DNA of 64,000 bases from JAICUF01 sp038250675 (GCA_038250675.1 JBBSCB010000013.1:10871-74870), one strand, 5' to 3'; positions 21,199 to 30,900 are shown, numbered from the stretch's first letter. A program made the numbers and translations. Notes: generated from the sequence alone by a model not told the origin.

Positions 21199-21789
21199 TC
21201 ACATCGCCGGAATTGCGACGCAGACGATCGGCCGGCTGCCCGGGTTTTCGTGCGCCACGATGATGTGGTTGCCGTCCATCAGCTGGCCCATGGTCCGATC
21301 GACTTCCGTGTTGCTGGCCTTGCCGTTGCCTTCGACATCGTGCAGGCCCACGTCGACCGCGCCCGGCGCTTCACAGGTGCCGGTGTGGATCATGGCGTTG
21401 TGATCAGCGTCGGCGTCGGTGTTGGCCGGCGAATTCAGCGTCAGCGCCACCCGCGTCTTGCCGCCCAGATCAGTAAGCGTCACGTTGCCGCCAAACCCCG
21501 AGTTGTTGACCGGCTGCAGCGTCAGCACATGCGCGCCGTTCGACATGCCAACGGCCGAGTCGGTGGACGTTGTTCCGGGCGTCATGATGGTGGTGGAGGT
21601 GGTCGTGGTGCCGGAGGCCGCATAACCGACGGTGTCGCGGCGCATGGTGGTGTCGGCGTTGGCGGTGGTGGTCGTGGTGACGGTGGCCCCGGTGGCGGGG
21701 CTCGGATTCTCAACCGTCGTGTGGGAGCAGGCGCCAAGCCCGAAGGCGGCGACCAGCGCGGCGATGCCGCCGAGTCTCATCGTAGTCAT
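21199..21789 (-). CDS. CHRD/SOD-like lipoprotein B
   Basis: 196-aa predicted lipoprotein (start ATG 21789, weak GAAGG upstream): lipobox GLGAC, then a Thr-rich disordered linker of about 70 residues, then the same beta-sandwich as lipoprotein A with LQPVNNSGFGGNV and MIHTGTCEAPGAVDVG and a C-terminal NHIIVAHEN block. The linker length is the main difference between the two. Both are likely periplasmic or outer-membrane anchored. Function unknown; the tandem arrangement suggests gene duplication. Confidence 0.68.
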   Translation of the reverse strand: MTTMRLGGIAALVAAFGLGACSHTTVENPSPATGATVTTTTTANADTTMRRDTVGYAASGTTTTSTTIMTPGTTSTDSAVGMSNGAHVLTLQPVNNSGFGGNVTLTDLGGKTRVALTLNSPANTDADADHNAMIHTGTCEAPGAVDVGLHDVEGNGKASNTEVDRTMGQLMDGNHIIVAHENPGSRPIVCVAIPAM

Positions 21790-21809
21790 GGGGATCCCTT
21801 CTATGTCGT

Positions 21810-21854
21810 AAGTGACAACTACACCATCACTTGCCATTTCACTGCCAGGCAAGT
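21810..21854. promoter_or_regulatory. overlapping inverted repeats upstream of lipoprotein operon
   Basis: ACTTGCC (21829-21835) and GGCAAGT (21848-21854) form a perfect 7+7 repeat with 12-nt spacing. AAGTGA (21810-21815) and TCACTT (21827-21832) form a second repeat that shares bases with it. Both lie 20-65 nt before the start of lipoprotein B in a locally AT-richer patch, as expected of an operator or a structured leader. Confidence 0.3.
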
Positions 21855-21911
21855 CCACAAACTAACGCCTTTCGATCGGCGGCACAGTGCGCGCGGTCAC
21901 CATCCGGAAGA

Positions 21912-21940
21912 CAAAAAAAGAGGCGCACCGAAGTGCGCCC
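21912..21940 (-). terminator. Rho-independent terminator of the proline-rich membrane protein gene
   Basis: On the minus strand GGCGCAC-TTCG-GTGCGCC (21939-21922) forms a 7-bp stem closed by a stable TTCG tetraloop, followed by CT and seven T (21919-21913). It begins 22 nt after the stop of the gene at 21962. This is a textbook intrinsic terminator. Confidence 0.88.
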
Positions 21941-21961
21941 CCCGAGACTGCAGTGGAGAGA

Positions 21962-23518
21962 TCAGGAACCGGTCTGCGCGTCCGGCAGCTCGGTGTCGCC
22001 CAGCGCGCGCAGGATGCGCCCGGCCGGCGTTCCCGAATCGGCGCTGCCGGCGATCAGGCCGCTCAAACGCCGGCGCGCGGTGGAAAAGTCACGGGCGGCC
22101 TGGGCGTCGCGGAAGCTGATGGTGCTGCCCGCGATGCTGTAGCCGCCTTCGTGGCTGCTCAGGATCGCCAGCATCTGATCCATCGCGTCGAGCAGCCCGT
22201 TGGCCAGCGCCGCCAGCTCGGGCGACTCGAGCTGGGTGGGGCGGTTCTCCCAGACTGCGATCTGCGTCGGGGTCCAGCCCAGCTGCCGGCTGAGCATGTT
22301 GAGCGAATCCCGATAGGACTGCTCGATAGTCGTGCTCTGGCGGCGATAGACCCGGAGCAGATTGGCGGCACCGGCGACGGCAGCGCGTGCCGTCCCGACG
22401 TTGCCGGCCGACAGGCGCGCGGGTGCGAGTGCGGTGCCGACGCCGGCCAGCCGCATGTCGCGGTCGAGCTGGGCGCGGGCCGCGTCATACGCGCCGGCGT
22501 AGTGCACGACGAGCGTGGCGGGCGTCATGCCGGTCGGCCGGTCGGACGCGGGTCGGTCCGAATCCGAGATGCCGATCGCGCCGAGTGTGAACTTCGGTGC
22601 CTCGACCAGCGTGGGTGCGTCGCTCACCGTCACCGGGGCATCGACCTGCTTTGTCGGCGCCGGCGCCGGCGTCGGCGGCTTGGGCGGAGCGCTTTCCGGC
22701 GGGCTGCTGGCATCGGCACCGGCGCCAAACGACGGCGTCGCCGGGTTCACCGCGGGCTGCGCGCCGTAGCTTACCGGGGCGGGCGGCACCTGCTCGGGCT
22801 TGGCGCCAGCCCGCGAATGGAAGGCCGACCATGCCGCCCCGCCGCCCAGGAGCACGACGGCCCCGACGGCGACCAGGCCGACGGTCCAGGTGCGTCCACG
22901 TCCCCGCGGGTGGATCTCGATGAAATCGGTGTCGACCGCGCCCGCGTCGCGCGTGGCGGCACGCACTGGATGCGGCGGGAGCGGTGCATGCATCACGCTC
23001 TCGATCGCCGGCGCCAACTCGGCGTCCAGCGTCATCACCGGGGCGGGCTTTGCCGCCGCAGGCCGGCGGGCCGGGGCGGCGGGCTGCTCCGCCGGCGGTG
23101 CGTAGGGGCTCCGGGCCACCGGTGCTGCCTGTGCCGCCGCCGCGACGCTGAGCGGTGGCTCCGTCCGCGGTGGCTCCGACCGCGGCCGCGGCCGCGGCGG
23201 CACGGGCGCGGGTCGGGGTGCCACGGTGTCCGTTGCGGCGGGGCGGGTGGCGGTTTGCTCAAAGATCGGCGGCGCTGACGCCGCGGCCGGGCCGGCTACG
23301 CGCGAGGGCTGCTGGACGTCGTTCCGCGGGGCCGTCGGCGGCCCCTTGGTGAGCGCGACCTTGTAGTGCGGGTGGAACTCGATCGGCAGCCACTTCTCGC
23401 TGGTCTGGTGCCAGATGCGCGCGTGCGACGTGATCACCCCATTGGCGATCCCGGCGGCCATCTCGTCGATGGACTTGAACAGCGCTTCCTCACCAGGCGC
23501 AAGCTCGATTCGGTACAT
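21962..23518 (-). CDS. single-pass membrane protein with N-terminal GYF-like domain
   Basis: 518-aa protein (ATG 23518 gives MYRIELAPGEEALFKSIDEM; the ORF extends to 23593). Residues 1-58 form a small domain containing ITSHARIWHQTSEKWLPIEF, similar to GYF_2-type domains fused to membrane proteins. Residues 60-190 are Pro/Ala-rich and probably disordered; a single transmembrane helix lies about 211-232 (TVGLVAVGAVVLLGGGAAW). The outside part is another Pro/Ala linker and then a helical region from about 310 onward. This suggests a cytoplasmic peptide-binding head linked through the membrane to an external helical domain. No function is known. Confidence 0.65.
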   Translation of the reverse strand: MYRIELAPGEEALFKSIDEMAAGIANGVITSHARIWHQTSEKWLPIEFHPHYKVALTKGPPTAPRNDVQQPSRVAGPAAASAPPIFEQTATRPAATDTVAPRPAPVPPRPRPRSEPPRTEPPLSVAAAAQAAPVARSPYAPPAEQPAAPARRPAAAKPAPVMTLDAELAPAIESVMHAPLPPHPVRAATRDAGAVDTDFIEIHPRGRGRTWTVGLVAVGAVVLLGGGAAWSAFHSRAGAKPEQVPPAPVSYGAQPAVNPATPSFGAGADASSPPESAPPKPPTPAPAPTKQVDAPVTVSDAPTLVEAPKFTLGAIGISDSDRPASDRPTGMTPATLVVHYAGAYDAARAQLDRDMRLAGVGTALAPARLSAGNVGTARAAVAGAANLLRVYRRQSTTIEQSYRDSLNMLSRQLGWTPTQIAVWENRPTQLESPELAALANGLLDAMDQMLAILSSHEGGYSIAGSTISFRDAQAARDFSTARRRLSGLIAGSADSGTPAGRILRALGDTELPDAQTGS

Positions 23519-24189
23519 GGGCACACTCGGAGTGATGGCGCGATTGCGGCGGACGGGACCTCGGCTGCCGAGGGAGGCGAGATTCATGCCCACCAGTACC
23601 CGGGGGATGATTGACGCCTGCGCCGGTGGTATAAGTATTTGCGAATCAAGTATTTGTGGTGCAGCCGTCGGCGTCGAAAATGCCCCGCTGCGCCGCCCGC
23701 CGGCGCCGCGGCCGTCTGGTCAAACGCGAGAGTCGCGCGGAGAGTGGCAGATCGGCTCTCCTCTCCTCCAACGTCCCATGTTGTAACTTTCTGCGGATGC
23801 CGTGCATCAGAACGGCGAATCCCTCCACACTGTCTGCCGGGAGCGTTTGGCATGGCGCACCCGATGCGCTCGCTGCTCACGCGCGGTGGCATCGTGTTCG
23901 GCTTCGGCGCGGCGTCGCTCGTGGCCATGACAAGATGGTTTTTCCCCGGAGCTTCCGGATCATCGACCGGGGGCGCCATTGTCCGGTGTTTTCCGTGGTT
24001 GTGGGGCTGCTGGTCGGCGGGTATCCCGCGCGCCGGGGTGCCCGGCTGGCCCCGATTCAGGCGATGAGCGGCATCTGAGTTTGGCGGGGGGTGTTGCGCT
24101 TCCGCCAGACGGGGAGAGATTACCCCTGAGGCGTGGCGCCCGGCGGGACTGGTCCCGCTGGCGTCCAGCGTCTGTGCCTGGAGTTATGC
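23519..24189. other. divergent intergenic region without a supported gene
   Basis: About 670 bases between a minus-strand and a plus-strand gene. It has an AT-rich patch near 23630-23660 that may hold divergent promoters and a run of T (23938-23943). Short open frames occur but lack recognisable domains, convincing start signals or normal codon pattern. A pair of competing hairpins lies at its right end. Confidence 0.4.
24143..24170 (+). promoter_or_regulatory. competing hairpins in the kinase leader
   Basis: GCGGGAC-TG-GTCCCGC (24143-24158) and CGCTGG-CGT-CCAGCG (24156-24170) are two perfect inverted repeats sharing the bases CGC (24156-24158), so they cannot form together. They lie immediately before GGAG and the ATG at 24190 and might work as a switch, though no sensor sequence was recognised. 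Confidence 0.3.
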
Positions 24190-25887
24190 ATGGTTACGGA
24201 GCGCGAATTCCCAGGTCGCGGGGTCTGGCCCCGGATCGTCGGGCCCCTTGCGACGTTGCTGGTCTGTGCGTCCCTCTGGCTGCTGGCCTATGCGGATGTT
24301 GTCCGGCTCGTCCCGGCACCGTTTCTGGGGCTTGCCGTGGTCTTTGGCGCCCTCCGCGGACGGATTGTTGGTGGGCTGACAAGTGTCGTAATTGCAGTAG
24401 CTTACGCCGCCATAGCCCATCAGCTTATTGGCACGCCCCTCGGTCCGCCCACCGTTACCGACCTGATCGTCCTGGCCATCCTCCTGGCATCCGTGGTCTT
24501 CCTCGTCTCGTCGCGGGTGGACTGGCTGCACGCGCGGGTCGAAACCGCGCTTGCGGCCGCCGCAACGGCCGAGCGCCGGGCCGCGCTGGTGACCGGCGAC
24601 GCCGCGCGCCGGGCCAGCGAGACCGGTGAAGTCGGTCGGCTCTATGAGGACCTCCGCCAGCGCGCCGGGCGCGATGCGCATTCCCTCGAGGTGCTGGAAG
24701 CGGCGCTGGACGCGGTGGCCCAGGGCGTGGCCGTCGTGGACCGTCAGGCCAATCTGATCTGGTGGAATCGCTCGCTCGCCGCGCTGGGCGGGCTGCCCTC
24801 CGAGGCGCGCCGCAGCGAGCGTGCACGGGGTGATCTGCCCGCCGCCTTCATCGACCGCGATCAGCTGGCCCGTGCCTTCGACCGCGGCGAAACGGTCACG
24901 CGGCTCAGCAAGGGCACGCTGGGCCTCAACGGCGACAAGCCGCACACCTATGTCGAGCAGTACGCGCCGCTCGAGACCGCCGGAGGCGGGCGGCTGGTGG
25001 CGGTGACGGTGGCGCAAGTGATGCCCCACGCCAATGGCAATAGCAGTCCTCCGGCCGCGGCTTCAGCGCCTGCGTCATTGCCGAGCTCCAACGATCCGGT
25101 GGTCCTCGACCCCGAAGTCATCGATACGCTCCGGGCGCCGCTGGCGGCGATCCGCGAGTACGTCTGGTACATGGTGGCGGGGCCGGACCAGCCGCGCCGC
25201 CGCGCCAACGACGAATACGGCAGCCGCGTGCTCGGCGCCGCGCAGCAGATGGACGAGCGGATCCAGGCGCTGGCGGAGTACTCCCAGGTGCTGCGCGGTC
25301 CGGTCAAGACCGAGCCGATCCAGCTGGGCGAAGTGGTGCGCGACGCGCTGCAGGGGCTGGAGCCCGGCCTCACGGCGAGCGGTGCCCGTGTCCGGATCGT
25401 GGCCCATCCCGCGCCCGGCCCGGTCAGCGGCGACCGGCAGCTGCTCACGCTGGCGGTGACCCATCTCATCGGCAACGCCATCAAGTACGTGCCGGCCGAC
25501 GTGCCGCCTCGCGTGCTGCTCTGGATGGAGCAGGTGGATGGTCGCGCCCGTCTCTCGGTGGAGGACAACGGCATCGGCATTGCCAAGGGTGACGAGCGGC
25601 GACTGTTCCGGCTGTTCGAGCGGCTGCCCGAGGCGGAGGCGTATCCCGGCAATGGCGTCGGTCTGGCGGTGGTGCGGGCGGCGGTGGAGCGGATGGGCGG
25701 CCGCATCGGGTTGCAGTCGGAGCCGGGCTGGGGCAGCCGGTTCTGGATCGAGCTGCGCGGCGCCGATGCCGGCGACCCGGCGCAGCTCTCCGCGCTCGAC
25801 GAGCAGACGGTCGGGGCCGAGCCGGTCAATCGGCCGGAAGGGTCGTCGTTTGCCGGCATCGCCGACGATGAGTGGCGGCCGATCTAG
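24190..25887 (+). CDS. sensor histidine kinase-like protein lacking phospho-acceptor His
   Basis: 565 aa from ATG 24190 (GGAG about 7 nt upstream; ORF open from 24133). Three or four hydrophobic helices lie in residues 10-105, as in DUF4118 sensor regions, then a coiled coil, a PAS domain (VLEAALDAVAQGVAVVDRQA) and a dimerisation/ATPase core. The N box (HLIGNAIKYVP), G1 (DNGIGI) and G2 (GNGVGLAVV) are intact. The H box reads EVIDTLRAPLAAIREY: Asp312 stands where His should be. It may be a pseudo-kinase or a scaffold. No response regulator is adjacent; a terminator and the imuA operon follow. Confidence 0.82.
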   Translation: MVTEREFPGRGVWPRIVGPLATLLVCASLWLLAYADVVRLVPAPFLGLAVVFGALRGRIVGGLTSVVIAVAYAAIAHQLIGTPLGPPTVTDLIVLAILLASVVFLVSSRVDWLHARVETALAAAATAERRAALVTGDAARRASETGEVGRLYEDLRQRAGRDAHSLEVLEAALDAVAQGVAVVDRQANLIWWNRSLAALGGLPSEARRSERARGDLPAAFIDRDQLARAFDRGETVTRLSKGTLGLNGDKPHTYVEQYAPLETAGGGRLVAVTVAQVMPHANGNSSPPAAASAPASLPSSNDPVVLDPEVIDTLRAPLAAIREYVWYMVAGPDQPRRRANDEYGSRVLGAAQQMDERIQALAEYSQVLRGPVKTEPIQLGEVVRDALQGLEPGLTASGARVRIVAHPAPGPVSGDRQLLTLAVTHLIGNAIKYVPADVPPRVLLWMEQVDGRARLSVEDNGIGIAKGDERRLFRLFERLPEAEAYPGNGVGLAVVRAAVERMGGRIGLQSEPGWGSRFWIELRGADAGDPAQLSALDEQTVGAEPVNRPEGSSFAGIADDEWRPI

Positions 25888-25911
25888 GCACGACAGGGGA
25901 TGAATCGATGA

Positions 25912-25938
25912 GGGCGGCCGATCGGGCCGCCCTTTTTG
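25912..25938 (+). terminator. Rho-independent terminator after the kinase gene
   Basis: GGGCGGCC (25912-25919), loop GATCG, GGCCGCCC (25925-25932), then five T and G. The perfect 8-bp GC stem plus U-run 25 nt after the stop codon ends the kinase transcript and separates it from the imu operon. Confidence 0.9.
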
Positions 25939-25949
25939 TTGCCCGCTCC

Positions 25950-26010
25950 TTGTGGCGACCGGGTCCGGCTGGTATTCTGTTTCTTCGGTATATATTCGTA
26001 TCCTGATTCG
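25950..26010 (+). promoter_or_regulatory. candidate promoter with TTC direct repeats before imuA
   Basis: TTGTGG (25950-25955), 17-nt spacer, TATTCT (25973-25978) is a plausible sigma70 promoter. Just after it, TTCG occurs at 25984, 25995 and 26007, with spacings of 11 and 12 nt. The 11-nt period matches the direct-repeat LexA boxes of alphaproteobacteria (GTTC-N7-GTTC), and imuA-imuB-dnaE2 operons are usually SOS-controlled. The repressor of this organism is not known, so this remains a candidate. Confidence 0.4.
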
Positions 26011-26026
26011 ATGGCCGCCGCGATCC

Positions 26027-26716
26027 ATGAGCCGTTCCGCCACCGCCCGCGCCCTGCTTGCCACCCGGTTTCCCGATGCCCTGCCTGCGGCCCAGCGGGG
26101 CTGGAGTGCCGTGCCGGTGGGGATCCGGGAATTCGACCGGATCCTGCCCAGTGGGGGATTTCAGCGGGGACGACTCACCAATTGGGTGCCCGGGGTGGGT
26201 GCTGCGGCGTTAGTGCGTGCTTCCTGTCTCCATACTGTTGCCAATGGAGAACGCGCGGTCTGGGTGGATGCCGCCCACACCGTGGCCGGTGCCTGTTGGT
26301 GCCCGGCGCCGATCCTGATCCGCCCGCCCGGCGCCACCGCGGCACTCCGGGCCACCGAAGAGCTGGCGCGTTCCGGCGGCTTTGCCCTGGTGGTGCTGGA
26401 CGGGGTGGACCCCGAGACCGGCGCGCTGGTGCGGCTCTCCCGGGCGGCGCGCGAAGGGTCCGCGGCGCTGGTGCTGCTCAGCCGGGTGACGGCCCTGGCC
26501 ACGGTGCGGCTCACGTCACGCCCGCTGCTCGGCGAGTACGTCTGGCGCCGGAGTCTCGTGGGCGATGCGGACGATCTCGAAGCGGTACGGGTCCGCATCG
26601 AGGCACGGGCCTCGGGATGGCTGGCCCATCAGGTGTTTTCTCTTTCGCTCTGGCGTGATGACCTTCGTCTGTCTGTCGACACTGGACGGCCCGACCGCCG
26701 CGGCGAGCGCCGCTGA
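26027..26716 (+). CDS. imuA: ImuA-like RecA-related mutasome protein
   Basis: 229-aa protein (start ATG 26027, MSRSATARALLATRF). It has the ImuA layout: a helical N-terminus, VPVGIREFDRILPSGGFQRGRL as in RecA/SulA-like proteins, a degenerate nucleotide-binding region without a true Walker A, and a VVLDGVD strand. ImuA links RecA to ImuB and DnaE2 in damage-induced mutagenesis. Identification rests strongly on the following imuB and dnaE2 genes, because ImuA sequences vary greatly. Its end overlaps imuB by 59 nt. Confidence 0.75.
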   Translation: MSRSATARALLATRFPDALPAAQRGWSAVPVGIREFDRILPSGGFQRGRLTNWVPGVGAAALVRASCLHTVANGERAVWVDAAHTVAGACWCPAPILIRPPGATAALRATEELARSGGFALVVLDGVDPETGALVRLSRAAREGSAALVLLSRVTALATVRLTSRPLLGEYVWRRSLVGDADDLEAVRVRIEARASGWLAHQVFSLSLWRDDLRLSVDTGRPDRRGERR

Positions 26717-27950
26717 GCTTGCACCGCGGCTGCTCGCCGTGGTGCCGCGGGTCCGGGCCGATGCGCGAGGCGTCATCTGGGCGGACGCCCGCGGCATGCC
26801 GGCGCGTCTACTGGCCAATGCATTGCTCGCCATCCTGCAGCAGCGGGGCTGCGCGGCGCCGCGGGCCGGCCTCGCCGGGACGCCGGTGGCCGCGGAGGTA
26901 GCCTCGCGCTTTGGCGCGACCGCCGTCGTCGAAGTGCCGGCTGGCGCCGACCGGGAGTTTCTGGCGCCGCACGGCATCGCCGTGCTCGAGCCCGAGCCCG
27001 CGCTGCGCCGGCTGCTGGACGGCACCGGCATCGAGCGCTGCGGCGATCTGGCCCGGCTCGACCGCGCCGGTGTCGAAGTGCGGTTCGGCGCCGAAGGCGT
27101 GGCGCTCTGGCGCCTGGCCCGGGCGGACGATCCCCGGCTGCTCTTCGATCCCACCATCCGCCCGCTGCCGGATGCTTCGCTCGAGTGGACCGATTACGCG
27201 CTGCGTGATCCCGAGCGGCTGCTCTTTGCCATCAACGGCCTCGCCGGCACCGTCTGCGCCGCGCTGCGCGCGCTGGGGCAGGGCGCCACCGGCTTCACTC
27301 TCGCCTTTGCGCTGGCCGGCGGCAGCATGGTGGAGCGGCCGTTCCATCCGTCACGGCCCAACGCCAGTCAGCGCACCTGGATGCGGCTGATACGGGACGC
27401 GCTCGATCGGCTGGAGCTTCCCGATGCCGTCGTCGGCGTCTTTCTCCGGGTGGACTCGGCCGATCGTTGCGAGATCGCCCAGGGGGACATTCTCGACCGC
27501 GGCTTTGCCACCGCCCAGGTGGCCGAGGAGGCGCTGGCCCGGCTCCTCGATCAGGGCAGCGTGGTGGTGACGCCGGACAATTCACGTCATCCGGTGCTGC
27601 AGCGGCGGACCCGCTGGCTGGAACAGCCGCCCGCGCTGGTCTGGGCCCGGCCCCAGCTCGCGCCCGGCGACACCGAGCCCCGGCTGGCGCTGCATCTCTT
27701 TTCCGAGGCCGAGCCGGTCGAGGTAGATGTAACGGACCGACGCGGCTTCCCGGCGCCGCTCCGCTACCGCGCCCGGGACGGCGTGCACGAACTGGTGGCG
27801 GCCTCGGGGCCCGACTGTGTCTCGGGCGGCGCCTGGGAAACGGCGTACGCGTGGGAGCTCTACTGCGGCGTCCGCACCGACGGCGAGATCGTCCTGCTGG
27901 CGCGCGATGCCCGCGCGGACGCGTGGCAGGTCATGGGCCACTGGTCGTAG
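26658..27950 (+). CDS. imuB: ImuB, inactive Y-family polymerase-like protein
   Basis: 430-aa protein from ATG 26658 (the ORF opens at 26565, inside imuA). Weak Y-family signs are IWADARGMPARLLANALLAIL and GLAGTPVAAEVASRFG in the palm/fingers part and LARLDRAGVEVRFGAEGVALW for the helix-hairpin-helix, followed by a little-finger-like region. The acidic catalytic residues of true Y-family polymerases are not visible, as in other ImuB proteins, which recruit the mutasome to the beta clamp. It is unusually divergent but fixed by its place between imuA and dnaE2, 6 nt before the latter. Confidence 0.78.
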   Translation: MTFVCLSTLDGPTAAASAAELAPRLLAVVPRVRADARGVIWADARGMPARLLANALLAILQQRGCAAPRAGLAGTPVAAEVASRFGATAVVEVPAGADREFLAPHGIAVLEPEPALRRLLDGTGIERCGDLARLDRAGVEVRFGAEGVALWRLARADDPRLLFDPTIRPLPDASLEWTDYALRDPERLLFAINGLAGTVCAALRALGQGATGFTLAFALAGGSMVERPFHPSRPNASQRTWMRLIRDALDRLELPDAVVGVFLRVDSADRCEIAQGDILDRGFATAQVAEEALARLLDQGSVVVTPDNSRHPVLQRRTRWLEQPPALVWARPQLAPGDTEPRLALHLFSEAEPVEVDVTDRRGFPAPLRYRARDGVHELVAASGPDCVSGGAWETAYAWELYCGVRTDGEIVLLARDARADAWQVMGHWS

Positions 27951-27956
27951 CACGTC

Positions 27957-30900
27957 ATGGCGTACGTCGAGCTCCGGGCCCACACCGCCTTTTCCTTTGG
28001 CGACGGCGCCGTCACTCCCGAAGCACTGGTGACGCGGGCCGCCGCCCTCGGCTATTCCGCACTCGGCCTCACCGATGCCGCCGACCTCGGCGGCGTGCCG
28101 CGGTTCGTGCTCGAAGCCGCGCGGCAGGGTGTCACGCCCATCATCGGCGCCGAGCTGGAAGTGGACGGCCATTCCGCCGCGTTTCTCGTGCTGAGCGAGG
28201 AGGGGTACCGGAACCTCGCCGGGCTCGTCACCCTCGCTCGTGTCGGCGATCTCACCACTTGGGAGCGCGAGCGGCCGCACACCCGCCGGGGCCGGGCCGC
28301 GGTCACCTGGGCGCAGGTGGCGGAGCGGAGCGCCGGCCTCCTGGCGCTCACCGGTCCGCCGTCCGGTGTGCTCGGCGCGCTGCTCCGCGCCGGCCGCCGG
28401 GACGAGGCGGCGGCGGTGCTCTCCCGCTGGCGCGATCTTTTTGGCGACCGGCTCGCGGTCGAGGTGCAGTTCCACCGGGCCGGCCGCCACGAGGCGGCGC
28501 TGGTGGACGCGCTGATCGAGCTTGCCGAGCGTGGAGGCGTGCCGTGGGTCGTGGCCCGCAATCCGCGCTATGTCGACCACACCAGCCGGCTGGTGCACGA
28601 CATGCTCACCGCGCTCCGGGCCGAGCTGACGCTGGAGCAGGCGGCGGACGCGGGCGCGCTGCTGCCCAGCGGTCTCTGGCGCCTGCCGCCGCCGGACGAG
28701 ATGGCGCGCGAATGGAGGCGGCGCCCCGAGGGATTGGCCGCCAGCGTCGAAATCGCCGAACGCTGCCACTTCCGGCTGGACTGGATGCGGCCGCCGCTGC
28801 CGAATTTCCCCGTGCCGGACGGGCACACCGACATGTCGTGGCTTCGCGCCTGCGTCGAGGCCGGCGCGCGCGAGCGCTGGGGCGAGATCGCCGCGACCCA
28901 CTGGGCGCAGTTGGGTCACGAGCTCACCGTGATCGAGCGGCTGGGGTTTTCCGGCTTCTTCCTGGTGATGTGGGACGCGGTGCGCCACGCGCGCGAGCTC
29001 GGCATTCTCTGCCAGGGCCGGGGCAGCGCCGCCAACTCGGCGGTGGCGTACTGCCTGGGCGTAACGGCGGTGGATCCGGTGGCCAACGGGCTGCTCTTCG
29101 AGCGGTTCCTCTCGGACGCGCGGGTGGACGGCCAGGCCGAAGCGCCCGACATCGACCTCGACGTGGAGCATGAGCGGCGGGAGGAGCTGCTCGACTACGT
29201 CTACGGCCGCTACGACCGTTCACGCGCCGCCATCACCTGCGTGGTGCAGCACTTTCGCGCGCCCAATGCGTTGCTCGATGCGATGCGGGCGCTGGGCTAC
29301 CCGGTGGAGCTGGCGCACCGGCTCTCCAAGCGGATGCACTACGCCGAGGCCGCCGAGGGCGCCCGGCTGCTGGTGGACGAGCTGGCGGCGCAGGCCGGTC
29401 TCCAACTCGACGACGCGCGCGGCCGGGCGCTGCTCACGCTGATGCGCGGATGCGACGAGCTGCCCCGGCTTCGCTCGACCCACGTGGGCGGGTTCGTGCT
29501 CTCGGCCGCGCCGCTGGGCAACTGGCTTCCCATCGAACACACCACGATGGGACGGACCATCCTCCAGTTCGACAAGGACGACCTCGACACGATCGGCGTC
29601 CCCAAGTTCGATTTTCTGGGGCTGGGCGGGCTCTCGCTCATCCGGCGCGCGTTCGACGCGGTGGAGATCCGCACCGGCACCCGCCCCGCGATGTACCGGC
29701 TGCCGCCGGACGATCCCGAGACCTACGCCATGATCTCGCGCGGGGACACGATCGGCACCTTCCAGATCGAGAGCCGTGCGCAGATCGCCTCCATCCTGCA
29801 CACGCGGCCCGAGCGGATCTACGATCTCGTCGTGCAGGTGGCGCTCATCCGGCCCGGCCCCATTCAGGCCCGCTTCGTTCATCCCTACACCCGGCGGCGG
29901 CGGGGACACGAACCGGTCACCTACCATCATCCGGCGCTGGAACCGATTCTCCGCCGGACGCAGGGGATTCCCATCTTCCAGGAGCAGGCGATGGCCATCG
30001 CCATGCTGCTGGGCAAATCCACCGCTGCGGAAGCCGACGCGCTCCGGCGGGCGATGGGACACCACCGCAAGCAGGCCCGGCTGCGGACCGCACTCGACGC
30101 GCTGGAAGCGCGCATGAGCGCCCAGGGGGTGGCGCCGGAGGTGGCGCGGCAGATCCGGGAGGACCTGGAGAGCTTCGGCAACTACGGCTTTCCCGAGTCG
30201 CACGCCTGGAGCTTTGCGCTCATCGCCTACGCCACGGCCTATCTCCGCTGCCACTATCCCGCGGAATTCTTCATGGCGTTGCTCAACGCCTGGCCCATGG
30301 GGTTCTATCCGCCCTCCACACTGATTCACGACGCCAGGCGCTCGGGCGTGGAAGTGCGCCCGCCCTGCGTCCGCGATGGTGCACACGAATGCACCATCGA
30401 GCCCGCGCCTGATCTCGATCGCCCGGCGCTGCGGGTGGGATGGCGGTTCATCCGCGGCGTGGGGGCGCGCACGATCGAGGCGCTCGCCTCGACGCACGCG
30501 GCCGCACCCTTCGGGTCCATCGAGGACGTGGTGCGCCGGGCGGGGCTGGTCCGGGCCGATGTGCTGCACCTGGCACAGGCCGGTGCCTTTGCCGCCTTCG
30601 AGCCGGACCGACGGCGGGCTGCCTGGGAAGGGCTGCACGTGGTGGGCGATGTGCTGCCGCTGGCACCGGCACCGCGCACCGCACACGAACCGCGCGCGCT
30701 GTCCCACGAGGAACTGGTCTTTCTCGACTACCACGCCACCGGCACCAGCGTCATCGGCCATCCGATGGACCCGGCCCGCGCGCGCCTCAAGGCGGCGGGT
30801 GCGCTGGACAGCCGGGATCTTCAGCAACTGACGGGGCGGCGGGACGTGCTGGTGGGTGGGCTGGTGACGATCCGTCAGCAGCCGCTGAGCGCCAAGGGCA

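Noticed and set aside
23639..24067. 142-codon frame in the 23.5-24.2 kb gap
   Set aside because: No start signal, domain or normal composition; overlaps other equally poor frames. Left as intergenic.
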